From Gammaproteobacteria bacterium (GTDB lineage: Bacteria > Pseudomonadota > Gammaproteobacteria > Enterobacterales > Neiellaceae), in NCBI GenBank assembly GCA_017425245.1, contig JAFOOX010000022.1, positions 62,001 to 126,000 on the forward strand: a DNA stretch of 64,000 bases. The letters run 5' to 3'. The number at the start of each line of letters is the position of its first letter. The first letter of the stretch is position 1. This document shows, one piece after another, positions 9,014 to 18,115 of this stretch. The notes under the pieces are model-generated. The model did not search any database. It worked only from the letters and a program-made list of their open reading frames with translations, and had not been told where the DNA came from. The position numbers and the translations under genes were made by a program.

Positions 9014-10237
9014 ATGCTGAGCCGGGTATGGCTGGGGCTGCTACTGGCGGCGCTAACGACCACCTTGGTCAAGACGGCGCTGGGCGATGCCGGGGCGGCG
9101 GCGGGGTTAACCGCTGCACTCTTTGCCAGCGCCAAACTAGCCGTTGAGGTCGCCATTGGTCTGGTGGGCATGCTTTGTCTGTGGCTGGGCATCGCCCGCA
9201 TTGCCGAAGGCTGCGGCGCCATACCCTGGCTGGCGCGTAAAGCCTCACCACTGTTTCGCTGCATCATGCCTGGGGTGCCGGCCGGTGATCCGGCTATCGC
9301 CAGTGTCACCATGAATCTGGCCGCCAATGTCCTTGGCCTGGACAACGCGGCAACGCCGCTGGGCATTAAGGCGATGCACGATTTGCAACGCTTGAACCCC
9401 GATCCGCAGCGCGCCACCGATGCCCAGATCATGTTCATTGTTCTAAACGCCTCCTCGGTCACCCTGTTTCCGGTGACGGTGTTTATGTACCGCGCCCAGC
9501 AGGGTGCCGCCCAGCCAACCGATGTTTTTGTGCCGATTTTGCTGGCGACTGTGGCCTCGACGCTGGCTGGCTTTCTGTCGGTGGCGATGATGCAGCGGCT
9601 GCCCCTGTGGCGCTGGCCGATTCTGTTGACTCTGGGGGTCGTGATGGCCCTGACCATGGGGGCGCTGGCCTGGGTCTCAATGGCTGGCGCCGATGTTGCC
9701 TCCCAGTCGGCGTTGCTCGCCAACTTGGCGCTACTGGGTTTGCTGGTCGCGATTTTTGGGGCGGCGCTGAAGCAGCGGGTGGCGGCTTTTGATCTCTTTA
9801 TTGAAGGCGCCAAAGAGGGTTTCAATACCGCGTTGACCATCCTCCCTTATCTGGTCGCCATGCTGGTGGCCGTAGCCCTGTTTCGCGCCAGTGGTCTGCT
9901 CGACTGGTTACTCGATGGGGTGCGCTGGCTGTGTCAGCTGTTGGCCGTGGACAGCCGTTTTGTCGATGCCTTGCCAGTGTCGCTGACCAAGACCCTGTCG
10001 GGCTCTGGGGCGCGGGCGATGATGCTGGATGTGATGCAGACGCAAGGTGTCGACTCCTTTGCCGGGCGGCTGGCGGCGATCATGCAGGGGTCGAGTGAGA
10101 CCACTTTTTACGTAATTGCCGTCTATTTCGGTGCGGTCGGGGTGACCCGTATTCGCCACGCGCTGGGCTGCAGTCTGTTGGCCGATCTGGCCGGCATGCT
10201 AGCGGCCATACTCGTCTGCTATCTGTTCTTTGGTTAA
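9014..10237 (+). CDS. Nucleoside-recognition (Gate) domain membrane protein, SpmA-SpmB-like fusion
   Basis: A 407-residue membrane protein with two repeats of the Gate/nucleoside-recognition domain. The first half (residues 1-200) carries the SpmA-type motif GVPAGDPAIASVTMNLAANV and LGLDNAATPLGIKAM; the second half carries the SpmB-type motif DALPVSLTKTLSGSGARAMM and MQGSSETTFYVIAVYFGAVG. In Gram-positives these are two separate spore-maturation proteins; in many Proteobacteria they occur as one protein of this length with unknown transport role. Ten or so hydrophobic helices. It precedes the Nif3 gene by 15 nt. Confidence 0.82.
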   Translation: MLSRVWLGLLLAALTTTLVKTALGDAGAAAGLTAALFASAKLAVEVAIGLVGMLCLWLGIARIAEGCGAIPWLARKASPLFRCIMPGVPAGDPAIASVTMNLAANVLGLDNAATPLGIKAMHDLQRLNPDPQRATDAQIMFIVLNASSVTLFPVTVFMYRAQQGAAQPTDVFVPILLATVASTLAGFLSVAMMQRLPLWRWPILLTLGVVMALTMGALAWVSMAGADVASQSALLANLALLGLLVAIFGAALKQRVAAFDLFIEGAKEGFNTALTILPYLVAMLVAVALFRASGLLDWLLDGVRWLCQLLAVDSRFVDALPVSLTKTLSGSGARAMMLDVMQTQGVDSFAGRLAAIMQGSSETTFYVIAVYFGAVGVTRIRHALGCSLLADLAGMLAAILVCYLFFG

Positions 10238-10252
10238 CCGGGGGAACACCGC

Positions 10253-11002
10253 ATGCAACGTGATGCGCTGGTGCGCTACGTCGATGAGCAGCTGCAGGTC
10301 AGCCGCTTCCGCGACTATTGCCCCAATGGCCTGCAGGTCGAAGGAAAGCCGCACATAAGTCGAGTTGTTACCGGGGTGACAGCTAGTCAGGCGTTGCTGG
10401 ATGCGGCAGTGGCGGCTCGTGCCGATCTGGTGCTGGTGCACCATGGCTATTTCTGGAAAGGGGAGAACCCGACGCTGGTCGGCATGCGCCGGCGCCGGTT
10501 GGCCACCTTGCTCCACCACGATATCAACCTGCTGGCCTACCACCTGCCGCTGGATTGTCATCCGGTCTGGGGCAACAACGCGCAGCTGGGACTGCGCTTA
10601 GGGCTGGCGGTGACTCCGCCCACCACCTTTGATCAGTTGCTGTGGCAGGGGGAACTGCCCCAGTCGGTGACGCTGGCGGAACTGGGGGCGAGGCTCGCCG
10701 CCGCTCTTGAACGTCAACCGCTGCTGTGCGACGGCGGCCATGATCGGCCGCTACGGCGGCTGGCTTGGTGTACCGGTGCGGCTCAGGATGAGATTGAGCA
10801 GGCGGCCCTGGTCGGGGCCGACTGCTTTATCAGTGGCGAGGTGTCCGAGCGCACCGTGCATCAGGCTCGCGAACTGGGGATCCATTTTATCGCGGCGGGT
10901 CATCACGCCACCGAGCGTTATGGGGTACAGGCCCTTGGTCAGCACCTCGCCGAGCAGTTCGGCCTTGAGGTGCAGTTCATCGACATCGACAACCCGGTGT
11001 AA
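10253..11002 (+). CDS. Nif3-like dinuclear metal centre protein (YbgI family)
   Basis: A 249-residue member of the Nif3/YbgI family, sometimes annotated as GTP cyclohydrolase 1 type 2. The metal-site residues are in LVLVHHGYFWKGE (double His near 63), YHLPLDCHPVWGNN (His and Asp near 95-105) and the C-terminal HHATERYGVQALG (His and Glu near 222). The N-terminal YCPNGLQVEG is also diagnostic. Physiological reaction is unsettled. The start with GGGGAA nine bases upstream and the 15-nt spacing suggest co-transcription with the upstream membrane protein. Confidence 0.92.
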   Translation: MQRDALVRYVDEQLQVSRFRDYCPNGLQVEGKPHISRVVTGVTASQALLDAAVAARADLVLVHHGYFWKGENPTLVGMRRRRLATLLHHDINLLAYHLPLDCHPVWGNNAQLGLRLGLAVTPPTTFDQLLWQGELPQSVTLAELGARLAAALERQPLLCDGGHDRPLRRLAWCTGAAQDEIEQAALVGADCFISGEVSERTVHQARELGIHFIAAGHHATERYGVQALGQHLAEQFGLEVQFIDIDNPV

Positions 11003-11008
11003 GGCGCG

Positions 11009-11764
11009 TCAGCTGCCGCCGAGCCGTTGCCACAGCAGACCGAGCGTTTCATACCAGGCGCGTTCAGCTTTGACTAGCTGCTCTGCTTTAGGGGCGTAGC
11101 CGTACCAGGAACGCTCGAAATCCGGCGCTGCCAGATGGTCTGCCGCCTTTGGCAGCGCTTTCACCCCCGCCATCTGGAAGTAGTTGAGCGCCCGTGGCAT
11201 ATGGCTAGCCGAGGTGACCAGCAATACAGGGCCATCGATTAGCTCGGCCACAGCGGCTGCTTCGGCTGAAGTGTCTGGGGCGTTGGTTACAGTTCTGACC
11301 CGGTTGGCAGGAACGCCCAGTTCCAGGGCTACGGCGGCCATTGCCTCGGCGACGCTGGGACACTCGCCGGTTCCGCCGGTAAACACCATCAGCGCCTGAG
11401 GTTGGCGCTGCCACTCGATAAAGCCCTGCATTACCCGTCGCGCCGCACAGCGTGACAGCCAGCTACTGGCTGGAGCGTTGGCAATCACCTCGAATCCGCA
11501 GCCCAGCACCACTATCGCTGCAACCGGCTGGTTGGTGGGCGCATTGATCGTGATGGCGGCTTCCCGTGGTGCCAGCCACCAGTCGGCCACCGGTGGTATT
11601 GAAAGCAGTAACAGGGTTAGCCAACCGCTGCCAATCAGCAACAATGCCCTACGTTGGCGCTGACGCAACAGGCAGTACAGACCCATGCCAATCAGCAGTA
11701 GCGACAGCGGTAACGGCGAACTCCAGCCTGCCACCAGCTTTTTGAAGATAAACAGCAGATCCAT
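11009..11764 (-). CDS. elyC: ElyC-like envelope biogenesis factor, DUF218 domain
   Basis: About 251 residues: two membrane segments in the first 60 (SSPLPLSLLLIGMGLYCLL and [20 protein letters not shown]) followed by a DUF218 domain with IVVLGCGFE, VFTGGTGECPS and VTSASHMPRALNYFQ. This arrangement and length match E. coli ElyC, an inner-membrane factor needed for peptidoglycan assembly at low temperature through undecaprenyl-phosphate carrier metabolism. Convergent with Nif3, six bases between stop codons. The alternative SanA/YdcF subfamilies lack the same two-helix N-terminus. Confidence 0.8.
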   Translation of the reverse strand: MDLLFIFKKLVAGWSSPLPLSLLLIGMGLYCLLRQRQRRALLLIGSGWLTLLLLSIPPVADWWLAPREAAITINAPTNQPVAAIVVLGCGFEVIANAPASSWLSRCAARRVMQGFIEWQRQPQALMVFTGGTGECPSVAEAMAAVALELGVPANRVRTVTNAPDTSAEAAAVAELIDGPVLLVTSASHMPRALNYFQMAGVKALPKAADHLAAPDFERSWYGYAPKAEQLVKAERAWYETLGLLWQRLGGS

Positions 11765-11832
11765 GGCTCAATCATTCACTAAGGGCAGGTTGGGGAATTG
11801 AAACAGATGCGTGGTATGCAGGCCAGCGTCAA

Positions 11833-12366
11833 TCAGAAGCGCAGACTGACGCCAACCGCCACGTTGCTTTCACCGTAGTGAGGAAGGTTGCCGGTACTGA
11901 ACAGCGCTTGCAGGGCAACATCGTTGCGCAAGTTATAACTGGCACCCATGCCAACAGCCAGATCGGCGTCTGCCAGTGTAGGGCTGTTACCGTAATGGTG
12001 GAACCAAGCATTGGCCATGCTGCCATTTTCGATATTGAGCAGGTAGCCCCGGTCGTTGTCGTAAAGCTGGCCTACCAATTCCACCCGGTAGGCGCTGCTA
12101 CCGTGCGCTGACAGCACCGGGACAGTCATCGATTGATAAAAGTCAGAGGCGGGGAACCAAGTCTCGGCTATTGACGGGGCGACCACCAGATTGCTGCGCA
12201 ACCGCAGCAACTCGTCACTCACCACCTGATAGACAGCAACGGTCTGCTGACGCCAGCCGCCGCCGGTTTCATCATTCGCACGTGCGGCAACGGCTGGAAA
12301 TAGCAGCAGCACTGTCAGCAAAGACAGGCGGCGCAACGTATGGCCAGACCAGCACCCCGTGCCCAT
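11833..12366 (-). CDS. Exported beta-rich protein, probable small outer-membrane barrel
   Basis: About 177 residues with a signal peptide (LRRLSLLTVLLLFPAVAARA, cleavage after ARA) and alternating-residue beta strands to a C-terminal phenylalanine (GVSLRF), the usual barrel end signal. Segments such as YRVELVGQLYDNDRGYLL and DADLAVGMGASYNLRNDVAL look like barrel strands. I do not recognise a family. Start is uncertain: the ATG at 12366 adds a polar stretch before the signal core. Its role is unknown. Confidence 0.6.
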   Translation of the reverse strand: MGTGCWSGHTLRRLSLLTVLLLFPAVAARANDETGGGWRQQTVAVYQVVSDELLRLRSNLVVAPSIAETWFPASDFYQSMTVPVLSAHGSSAYRVELVGQLYDNDRGYLLNIENGSMANAWFHHYGNSPTLADADLAVGMGASYNLRNDVALQALFSTGNLPHYGESNVAVGVSLRF

Positions 12367-12666
12367 AGCGGCAACCTGTGTCTGTAACAGAAGGTGACAG
12401 CCATTGTATGTCCGACTGTCGCCCCAGTCCCGGTGATGTGCAATAAATTTGATCAGGTTAGTGCTTTTGCCGTTGATGAGTTTCTGAACAGGGCCGGCGA
12501 GGTACGACCAGCAAGGCTTGGGAAAAGGCTCACGTTCTGATCATCTATTCTCTGCTCAAATAGCTATCAAGTTCACAGCGCGGGTGCTCGGCATGACCCA
12601 TTGTTGGTGTGGAGTGGCGATGCGGACCAATGCTGACCACAATTGGCTTTGGACCGGTTGAAGCAA
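12367..12666. other. Intergenic region between divergent genes
   Basis: About 300 nt between the minus-strand exported protein and the plus-strand LacI-type kinase. It must carry both promoters, but I see no convincing -35/-10 pair, operator palindrome or terminator. No coding sequence with a plausible start is visible. Confidence 0.5.
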
Positions 12667-14979
12667 ATGGTGTGCGCGCGAGGTCGAAACTTGACCCTGG
12701 TGGATGCTGAACAGCAATCCCGGCATGGGGATGAACCACAACTATTGCGTCTACCGGTGGCGCTTGTAGTGCCTTCGCTCGTCTATCAGATTGAACAGTC
12801 TCTGCTCAGCGGGGCGCGGGCGGTGCTGGAGGCTGCCGGTTATCCGGTGGTGTCGGTGGTGGGCGGCTACCTGCCAGCAGCCGATGAGTGGCCGGATAAC
12901 CGCAACTGGATTTATGACTATGTTGCCGGGCAGCAGCTTTCAGGCGTCATCTATTACGGTGGTGGCGTCGGCTATCGTGCTGGTCTGGTTCCTACTCGGC
13001 AACTGGCCCGCCAGTTTGGCAACGTGCCCGTTATTAACCTGGGTAGTGAGCTGGATGGTACTGCCTCGGTGGTGGCTGACAATTTCAGCGGGATGAAGGC
13101 CCTTGTCACTCATTTGATCGTCGAACGGGGCTTCAAGCGTTTCGCGTTTGTCCACGGTCCCTTGTGTAACAGCGAGGCGCTTGAACGCTTCAGCGGTTTT
13201 CGTGCCGCCTTGGCCGAACATCAACTGATGGTTGATGAACGGCTGTTGCTGGCTGGCGATTTTACCGCCGATGGCGGGCGACGGGCGGTGCATCAGATGC
13301 TTCAGCAGCGCGGCCCCCTGCCTCAAGTGGTGGTCTGTGCCAACGATTTGAGCGCCACCGGCGTGGTTGCTGCACTGCAGGCCAATGGGTTGCAGATTCC
13401 CGATGAGATTGCGGTGGTGGGGTTTGATGATTTTGAATATGCGGTTGCGCTGGAACCACCGCTAACCACTGTTCATTACCCGGCTACCGACATGGGCGCG
13501 CTGGCGGCCCGCTTGCTCCTCCAGCAACTTGCAGGCGAAGCCTGTGCTCCTTACTCCCAAGTAATGGCGCGGCCGGTTATTCGGCGGAGCGCTGGTGATG
13601 AGCGCGGGGTGGAGGATGAGGATGCCTCGGTGCTTTATCGCAATCGCTGGAAACAGATTCAGGCGCGTGACCGCCACGCCTGCCGTTTGCGTTTCGATCG
13701 TGCCGTATTTCAGGCCGCAGATCTCAGTGAACTGTTCCGTCAGCATGCGTCGGTACTGGCGGAAGCCGGTTTTGCCGACCTCTATTTGTGTGCTTGGCCA
13801 ACCCTGGCCGAAGGGGGCGCGCTATGGGTACGCCATGCCGTCAGCGATGGTCAGCGACTGGCGTTGACCTCGGAGCAGGCACGCATCCTACCCGGCCAGC
13901 TGTTGCCGCCAGCGGTGGATATCGTTGCCACTAGTCGTCGCCGGCCGGAGCTGGTTTGGGTGGTGCACCCACTGGGCTTTGAGGATCAGCGTTTCGGTTA
14001 TCTCGTGGTCGCGGTCGACGAAGTGGTTGTCAGTTTTGCTGAATCCTTGGGTGTTCAGCTGTCAGAGGCGATCAATCGGCAACGTCTACAGGAGGACGCG
14101 ATAGCGCGGCGCCAGGAGCTGGAATGCTCACTGGATGCGCTCAAACAGGCTCACCTGCGTCTCGACAAAGCTGAGAAGATTGCGACGCTGGGTCGTTTGG
14201 TGGCGGGTATTGGCCACGAACTCAATACGCCGGTGGGGGCTGGCATTACCATGGCATCTTTCGTCATGGAAGAACTGGCCCAACTGCAGGAGGCGCTCGG
14301 TGCCGGACGTCTGTCACGGCCACGGCTGGAGCAGGCGCTGGAGCAGAACCGCCAGGCCGCCGACAGCATCTTCCGTTCGCTGGTGCGCTGCGCCAGCCTG
14401 ATCGAACTGTTTAAGTCGAGTAGTAGCCAGGGTGCGGGGCGCCAGGTGATCGACGTCTCGCTATGGGAAGTGGTACACGCTGCCTTTTACCGCTGCCGTG
14501 ACGAATTAGCCGTAGATTTGGCCTACGAGGTGGATTGCCCACAACAGCTTCGGCTGAAAACCGATGTTGACGCACTGACCTCGGTCCTCGTTCACCTGAT
14601 TGAGAACGCTGCCGCCCACGCCTATGCCGGTCAACCGAACGGACGGGTCAGGGTGGAGGTTCGTGATGATCCCATGACTCACCGACTGATGATTCGCTTT
14701 CGTGATTATGGTTGTGGCATGGATGGCGAACGGCTTGCACGTTTGTTCGAACCCTTCAACACCACCGATCGAGGTCAGGGACGGACGGGCCTTGGCCTTT
14801 ATCTCGTCTACAACCTAGTCAGCCTGCGTTTGCGTGGCATTGTCACAGTGCATAGCTCCATTGGTAAGGGCACGGTGTTTACCCTGGAGCTGCCTCTGCT
14901 AAATGATGAGGGTGAGGAACAGGATGACAATGTCATCAGCCCGATGTTCGCATCAAGGGTCGAACGGCGAGCCAACTGA
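12667..14979 (+). CDS. Soluble histidine kinase with LacI-type sugar-binding sensor domain
   Basis: About 770 residues with no membrane helix or signal peptide. Residues 20-310 form a LacI/PurR-type periplasmic-binding-protein fold without the helix-turn-helix: VALVVPSLVYQIEQSLLSGA at the N-terminus, VVCANDLSATGVVAALQANG and EIAVVGFDDFEYAVALEPPLTTV. A GAF-like region (340-475) follows, then a coiled coil, a dimerisation box with GRLVAGIGHELNTPVG (His near 516) and a HATPase with HLIENAAAHAYAG, DYGCGMDG and GRTGLGLYLVYNL. It should autophosphorylate in the cytoplasm in response to a small ligand. The response regulator is not adjacent. Start uncertain: ATG 12667 chosen; TTG 12643 is possible. 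Confidence 0.82.
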   Translation: MVCARGRNLTLVDAEQQSRHGDEPQLLRLPVALVVPSLVYQIEQSLLSGARAVLEAAGYPVVSVVGGYLPAADEWPDNRNWIYDYVAGQQLSGVIYYGGGVGYRAGLVPTRQLARQFGNVPVINLGSELDGTASVVADNFSGMKALVTHLIVERGFKRFAFVHGPLCNSEALERFSGFRAALAEHQLMVDERLLLAGDFTADGGRRAVHQMLQQRGPLPQVVVCANDLSATGVVAALQANGLQIPDEIAVVGFDDFEYAVALEPPLTTVHYPATDMGALAARLLLQQLAGEACAPYSQVMARPVIRRSAGDERGVEDEDASVLYRNRWKQIQARDRHACRLRFDRAVFQAADLSELFRQHASVLAEAGFADLYLCAWPTLAEGGALWVRHAVSDGQRLALTSEQARILPGQLLPPAVDIVATSRRRPELVWVVHPLGFEDQRFGYLVVAVDEVVVSFAESLGVQLSEAINRQRLQEDAIARRQELECSLDALKQAHLRLDKAEKIATLGRLVAGIGHELNTPVGAGITMASFVMEELAQLQEALGAGRLSRPRLEQALEQNRQAADSIFRSLVRCASLIELFKSSSSQGAGRQVIDVSLWEVVHAAFYRCRDELAVDLAYEVDCPQQLRLKTDVDALTSVLVHLIENAAAHAYAGQPNGRVRVEVRDDPMTHRLMIRFRDYGCGMDGERLARLFEPFNTTDRGQGRTGLGLYLVYNLVSLRLRGIVTVHSSIGKGTVFTLELPLLNDEGEEQDDNVISPMFASRVERRAN

Positions 14980-15046
14980 CCATCGCAGGCCGTTTGCTTG
15001 GTGCTAGCATCGTGACCCCCGACCGTTGCAGATCTGAGGAGTCATC

Positions 15047-15979
15047 ATGCGGGCTGGCATTATCGGCAGCAACTGGGGTCTGGTGCATCTGGTACCCTTG
15101 CGGAATGCAGGGGTGGATGTGGTGGCCCTCTGCGGTCAGGACGCTGCCAATACCGCCCGAGTGGCTGCGCGCGAAGGGATTGGCCGATGTCACACCAACG
15201 CCGCTGAGTTGCAGGATCTCGACCTGATTGTGATCGCCACTCCTGCCATCACTCACCCTCAGCTGCTAGAGCTATTTCCCCATCAATTCGTCATCTGTGA
15301 GAAGCCGCTGCTGGGCATTGGTCATCCACTGGCCCGCGCTGCCTCCTTACCGCGGCAGCGGGTGTGGGTCAACTATGCCTTTGCTTTTCTCGACTGCGCC
15401 CAGGCGGCTGCGGCGGCGCTGGCCCAGATCGGCCCGCTGCAGCGGGTTCGGGTCGAGTCTACGGTCAATATTCCGCTGACCTTCAGCTGGCCTCAGTGGT
15501 TTATGGAGGTCGCCAGCCACCCCCTGAGCTGGGTACTGCATCAGTTGGGACCGGCTTGGCCGCGCACCGTCCGGCCGTTGCCTCAAGGTCATCTGGTTGA
15601 GGCCTGGTGGCCGTCAGGCACGACGGGTGAGTTTGTCGTCGGTCATCAGCCACAAGCGGGTATTCACCATCGCCTGCATCTGGTGGGAGAGGGCGGCAGC
15701 ATTGAACTGCAGGGGCAGCTAATCTGGGGCGAGAACTGGCGCTATGGTCCGCTGCGCGTCAACGGCGAGGTGCTCGAACTGGCAAATGGCGGATCCGGTG
15801 ATCCTTGGGTTTTAGCCAACCATGAGGCGGTCACCGCCCTAGTGGCGGTCGCCCGTGGCCGCACCAGCCGTGATCAGGCATTGGCCAGCGGCTTGTTTGA
15901 TCTGGACAAGGCGCTGTGGGTAGAGCAGCTGGTTGGCCAGATGGCGGCAGTGCCACTGATGACTGAACACGGCCAGTGA
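15047..15979 (+). CDS. Gfo/Idh/MocA-like oxidoreductase
   Basis: A 310-residue protein with an N-terminal Rossmann fold (MRAGIIGSNWGLVHLVPLR, a GxxGxxG-like loop) and the family's DLIVIATPAITHPQ and FVICEKPLLG segments, the latter holding the conserved EKP lysine. The C-terminal half is the alpha/beta domain of Gfo/Idh proteins. Substrate is unknown; sugars and their nucleotide conjugates are usual. TGAGGAG lies ten bases before the ATG. It sits between two signalling genes and I see no pathway partner. Confidence 0.75.
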   Translation: MRAGIIGSNWGLVHLVPLRNAGVDVVALCGQDAANTARVAAREGIGRCHTNAAELQDLDLIVIATPAITHPQLLELFPHQFVICEKPLLGIGHPLARAASLPRQRVWVNYAFAFLDCAQAAAAALAQIGPLQRVRVESTVNIPLTFSWPQWFMEVASHPLSWVLHQLGPAWPRTVRPLPQGHLVEAWWPSGTTGEFVVGHQPQAGIHHRLHLVGEGGSIELQGQLIWGENWRYGPLRVNGEVLELANGGSGDPWVLANHEAVTALVAVARGRTSRDQALASGLFDLDKALWVEQLVGQMAAVPLMTEHGQ

Positions 15980-16086
15980 TCGTTGTCTCATTGCCGGCGG
16001 ACAGCAGTACAGGTTGTTGGAGAATACGCTGGCAACTGCCATGGTTACAGGGCTAAGTTGCTGAAACCAAGAGGTTAGCTTTGGCC

Positions 16087-17682
16087 ATGCTGTCATCCCG
16101 TTTCGGCCTGCGCGGTCAGTTGTTGACCGCTTTGGTACTGGCACTGACGGCTATCACCGCTCTGCTGCTGTTGATACTTGTTGGTCAGCAGGCGATCACC
16201 GTGGGGGGCCCGCTGGATGACCAACTCCAGCGTGATCGCGCCATGTTGGCGGCTCTCAGCCCGTCGCCGCTGTATGTGGTGGAGGCGGTCGGTCACGTTG
16301 AAGAACTGATGAACAGCGACAGTGCCGCCACCTTTGGTGAGGCCCTGATTGCCATCAAAGCAGTGCAATCGCGCTTTGAAGAAGCGCGTCAGCAATGGGC
16401 CGGCATGACCCTGTCGGCGGCGGCAACGCCCCTCTACAGCCGGGCCATGACCGAGGCCGATACCCTGTTCACCCTGATTGAACGGCAGCTGGTGCCCGCC
16501 CTGCGCGCTAACCAGCGAGAGCAGGCGCGGCAGCCCTATCTGCTGATTCGCGACGCCTTGGTCCGCCATCGGGCGGCGCTGAAGGAGTTGCAGCCGCTGT
16601 TGGCCGAAGAGCTTGGTGCCAGTCAGCAGCACGCCGCGCAACAGGTGGTTCATTTTACCTGGGTGGTCGTTGGGGTCGGGGTGTTGCTGGTGCTGATGAT
16701 CAGCGCCTTCATGCTTTGGTCGTGGCGCGATCTGCTGCGTCGCTTTGGCGCTGAAGCCGAGGTGTTGGTCGAGCGTTTGAGGTTCGGCGACATGGCCGGA
16801 CAACCAGCTGAGCTCAGGCCGGCACCAGCCGGTAGTGTGCTGGCTGAGATCGAGCTCCTGTTGCTGCGTGGCCGGGTGGCCGGGCAAGGTGCCGATCAGG
16901 ACCGCCAATTGCGTCAGCTGCTGCAGCATCACGATGGCTGCATCATGCTGGTCGATGCCAGCTTGCAGATTCTGCTGATTTCATCACGCTTGCAGGCTGG
17001 CTGGGCGGCACTCACGGCTGCCGACGATCAGCCGCTGTCGCTGCCGGCAGTGGGCAGCAATTTTGAGCAATGGTATCCAGCGGCCGATGCGCCAGCGCGG
17101 CTGAGCCGGGCGGCCGAGTACGGCTCGCGGGTACGGTTGACGCTGGGGACCGTGGATTACCTGCTGGCGCCGCGTCGCCTGGTAGATGAAGACGGACAAT
17201 TGCTCGGCCTTTGGCTGGAGTGGCTGGATGGCGGCGAGATTGCCCGCCAGGCTCGTGCCGCTCAGCGTCAACGCTTTAACAGCGTGCGCGCAATGGTGAT
17301 CGAGAGCCGGCCAGCGACGCGGACCCAGCAGGTCAAGCTGCTGTCGGCCATTGGCATGGTCGAGGTTGATGAGGTCTCTCAGGGCGAAGAGGTAGAGCGG
17401 CTGCTGGCGCAACACCCCTATGACCTTATCATCTGCGATTGGGAGATGACCGGCATGACCGCTCTGACTCTGCTCACCCGGCTGCGTGCTAACCCAGCCA
17501 CGGCTGGCGTGCCCTTCGTCATGTGCACCTCGGTGGCCAGTCGTGACAACATCAAGGCGGCGGTGGCTGCAGGCGCTACCGATTACATCGTCAAGCCGTT
17601 CGAAGCGCGAGTGTTTCAGGAGAAGCTGGCTCGCTTGCTGCTGCGTCAGCAGGCGGCAGATAAGCCTCAGTCGTCGCTGTAA
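16087..17682 (+). CDS. Membrane sensor with chemoreceptor-like input and C-terminal receiver domain
   Basis: About 531 residues. An N-terminal helix (LLTALVLALTAITALLLLIL), a periplasmic helical domain (residues 30-185), a second helix (VVVGVGVLLVLMISAFML), a PAS-like segment (280-390) and a receiver (400-525). The periplasmic domain resembles that of the MCP at 24111 (shared PLYVVEAVGHVEELMNS versus [17 protein letters not shown]), but no MCP signalling domain follows. The receiver keeps the phospho-acceptor (LIICDWEMTGM, Asp near 451), Thr and the KPFE lysine, but the usual acidic pair is replaced by VIES. GAGG at 16071 fits TTG 16081 (6 nt) or ATG 16087 (12 nt). Confidence 0.75.
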   Translation: MLSSRFGLRGQLLTALVLALTAITALLLLILVGQQAITVGGPLDDQLQRDRAMLAALSPSPLYVVEAVGHVEELMNSDSAATFGEALIAIKAVQSRFEEARQQWAGMTLSAAATPLYSRAMTEADTLFTLIERQLVPALRANQREQARQPYLLIRDALVRHRAALKELQPLLAEELGASQQHAAQQVVHFTWVVVGVGVLLVLMISAFMLWSWRDLLRRFGAEAEVLVERLRFGDMAGQPAELRPAPAGSVLAEIELLLLRGRVAGQGADQDRQLRQLLQHHDGCIMLVDASLQILLISSRLQAGWAALTAADDQPLSLPAVGSNFEQWYPAADAPARLSRAAEYGSRVRLTLGTVDYLLAPRRLVDEDGQLLGLWLEWLDGGEIARQARAAQRQRFNSVRAMVIESRPATRTQQVKLLSAIGMVEVDEVSQGEEVERLLAQHPYDLIICDWEMTGMTALTLLTRLRANPATAGVPFVMCTSVASRDNIKAAVAAGATDYIVKPFEARVFQEKLARLLLRQQAADKPQSSL

Positions 17683-18115
17683 CGGGTGCAGCGGTTGCGG
17701 CCACTGCACGCTAAAGGGCGCTGTCAGCGCGTCTTAGAATCGCTGCAGGCTCTGATCATCGCGCGCCAGCAACGCTGTCGCCCCACAGCTGGTTAACCCC
17801 GCTGTTTAAGCCGCGTTACGCATAACCCCGCTATCACACCACCTCTGGCTTCCCTTTGTGTTGGATCCTGCGCTTTCGCTGATTTGTGACCGCTGCCGTT
17901 GTTTTACCGACACATCCATCAGCGCTGTCGTCGAACGGTTAGTTGCTGGAAATGCTCGAGATTTACGCGTGGGACCTGGGCCACGGATTGTGAAAATTGT
18001 GGACTTGGCAGGCACCGCCAATTGGCACTTTTACTGCTGTTACCTAAGGTTAGGGCAATAGCGGTGAATTATGCGCATTGCACTCAGGACATGATGGAGC
18101 AGGGGTGGACAAGGC
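17683..18115. other. Intergenic region upstream of the chemosensory operon
   Basis: About 430 nt without a credible gene. It includes the inverted repeat GGCGCTGTCAGCGC near 17718 with no U-run, and the candidate sigma-54 promoter listed separately. It probably carries the promoter of the chemosensory operon. Confidence 0.5.
18023..18038 (+). promoter_or_regulatory. Candidate sigma-54 promoter
   Basis: TGGCACTTTTACTGCT fits the -24/-12 consensus TGGCAC-N5-TTGC with one mismatch (CTGC for TTGC) and correct GG-GC spacing. It lies about 78 nt before the first gene of the chemosensory operon. Found by eye; one such match could arise by chance. Confidence 0.35.

Noticed and set aside
17700-17740. 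Terminator after the receiver-sensor gene
   Set aside because: GCGCTGTCAGCGC forms a stem but no U-run follows on either strand.
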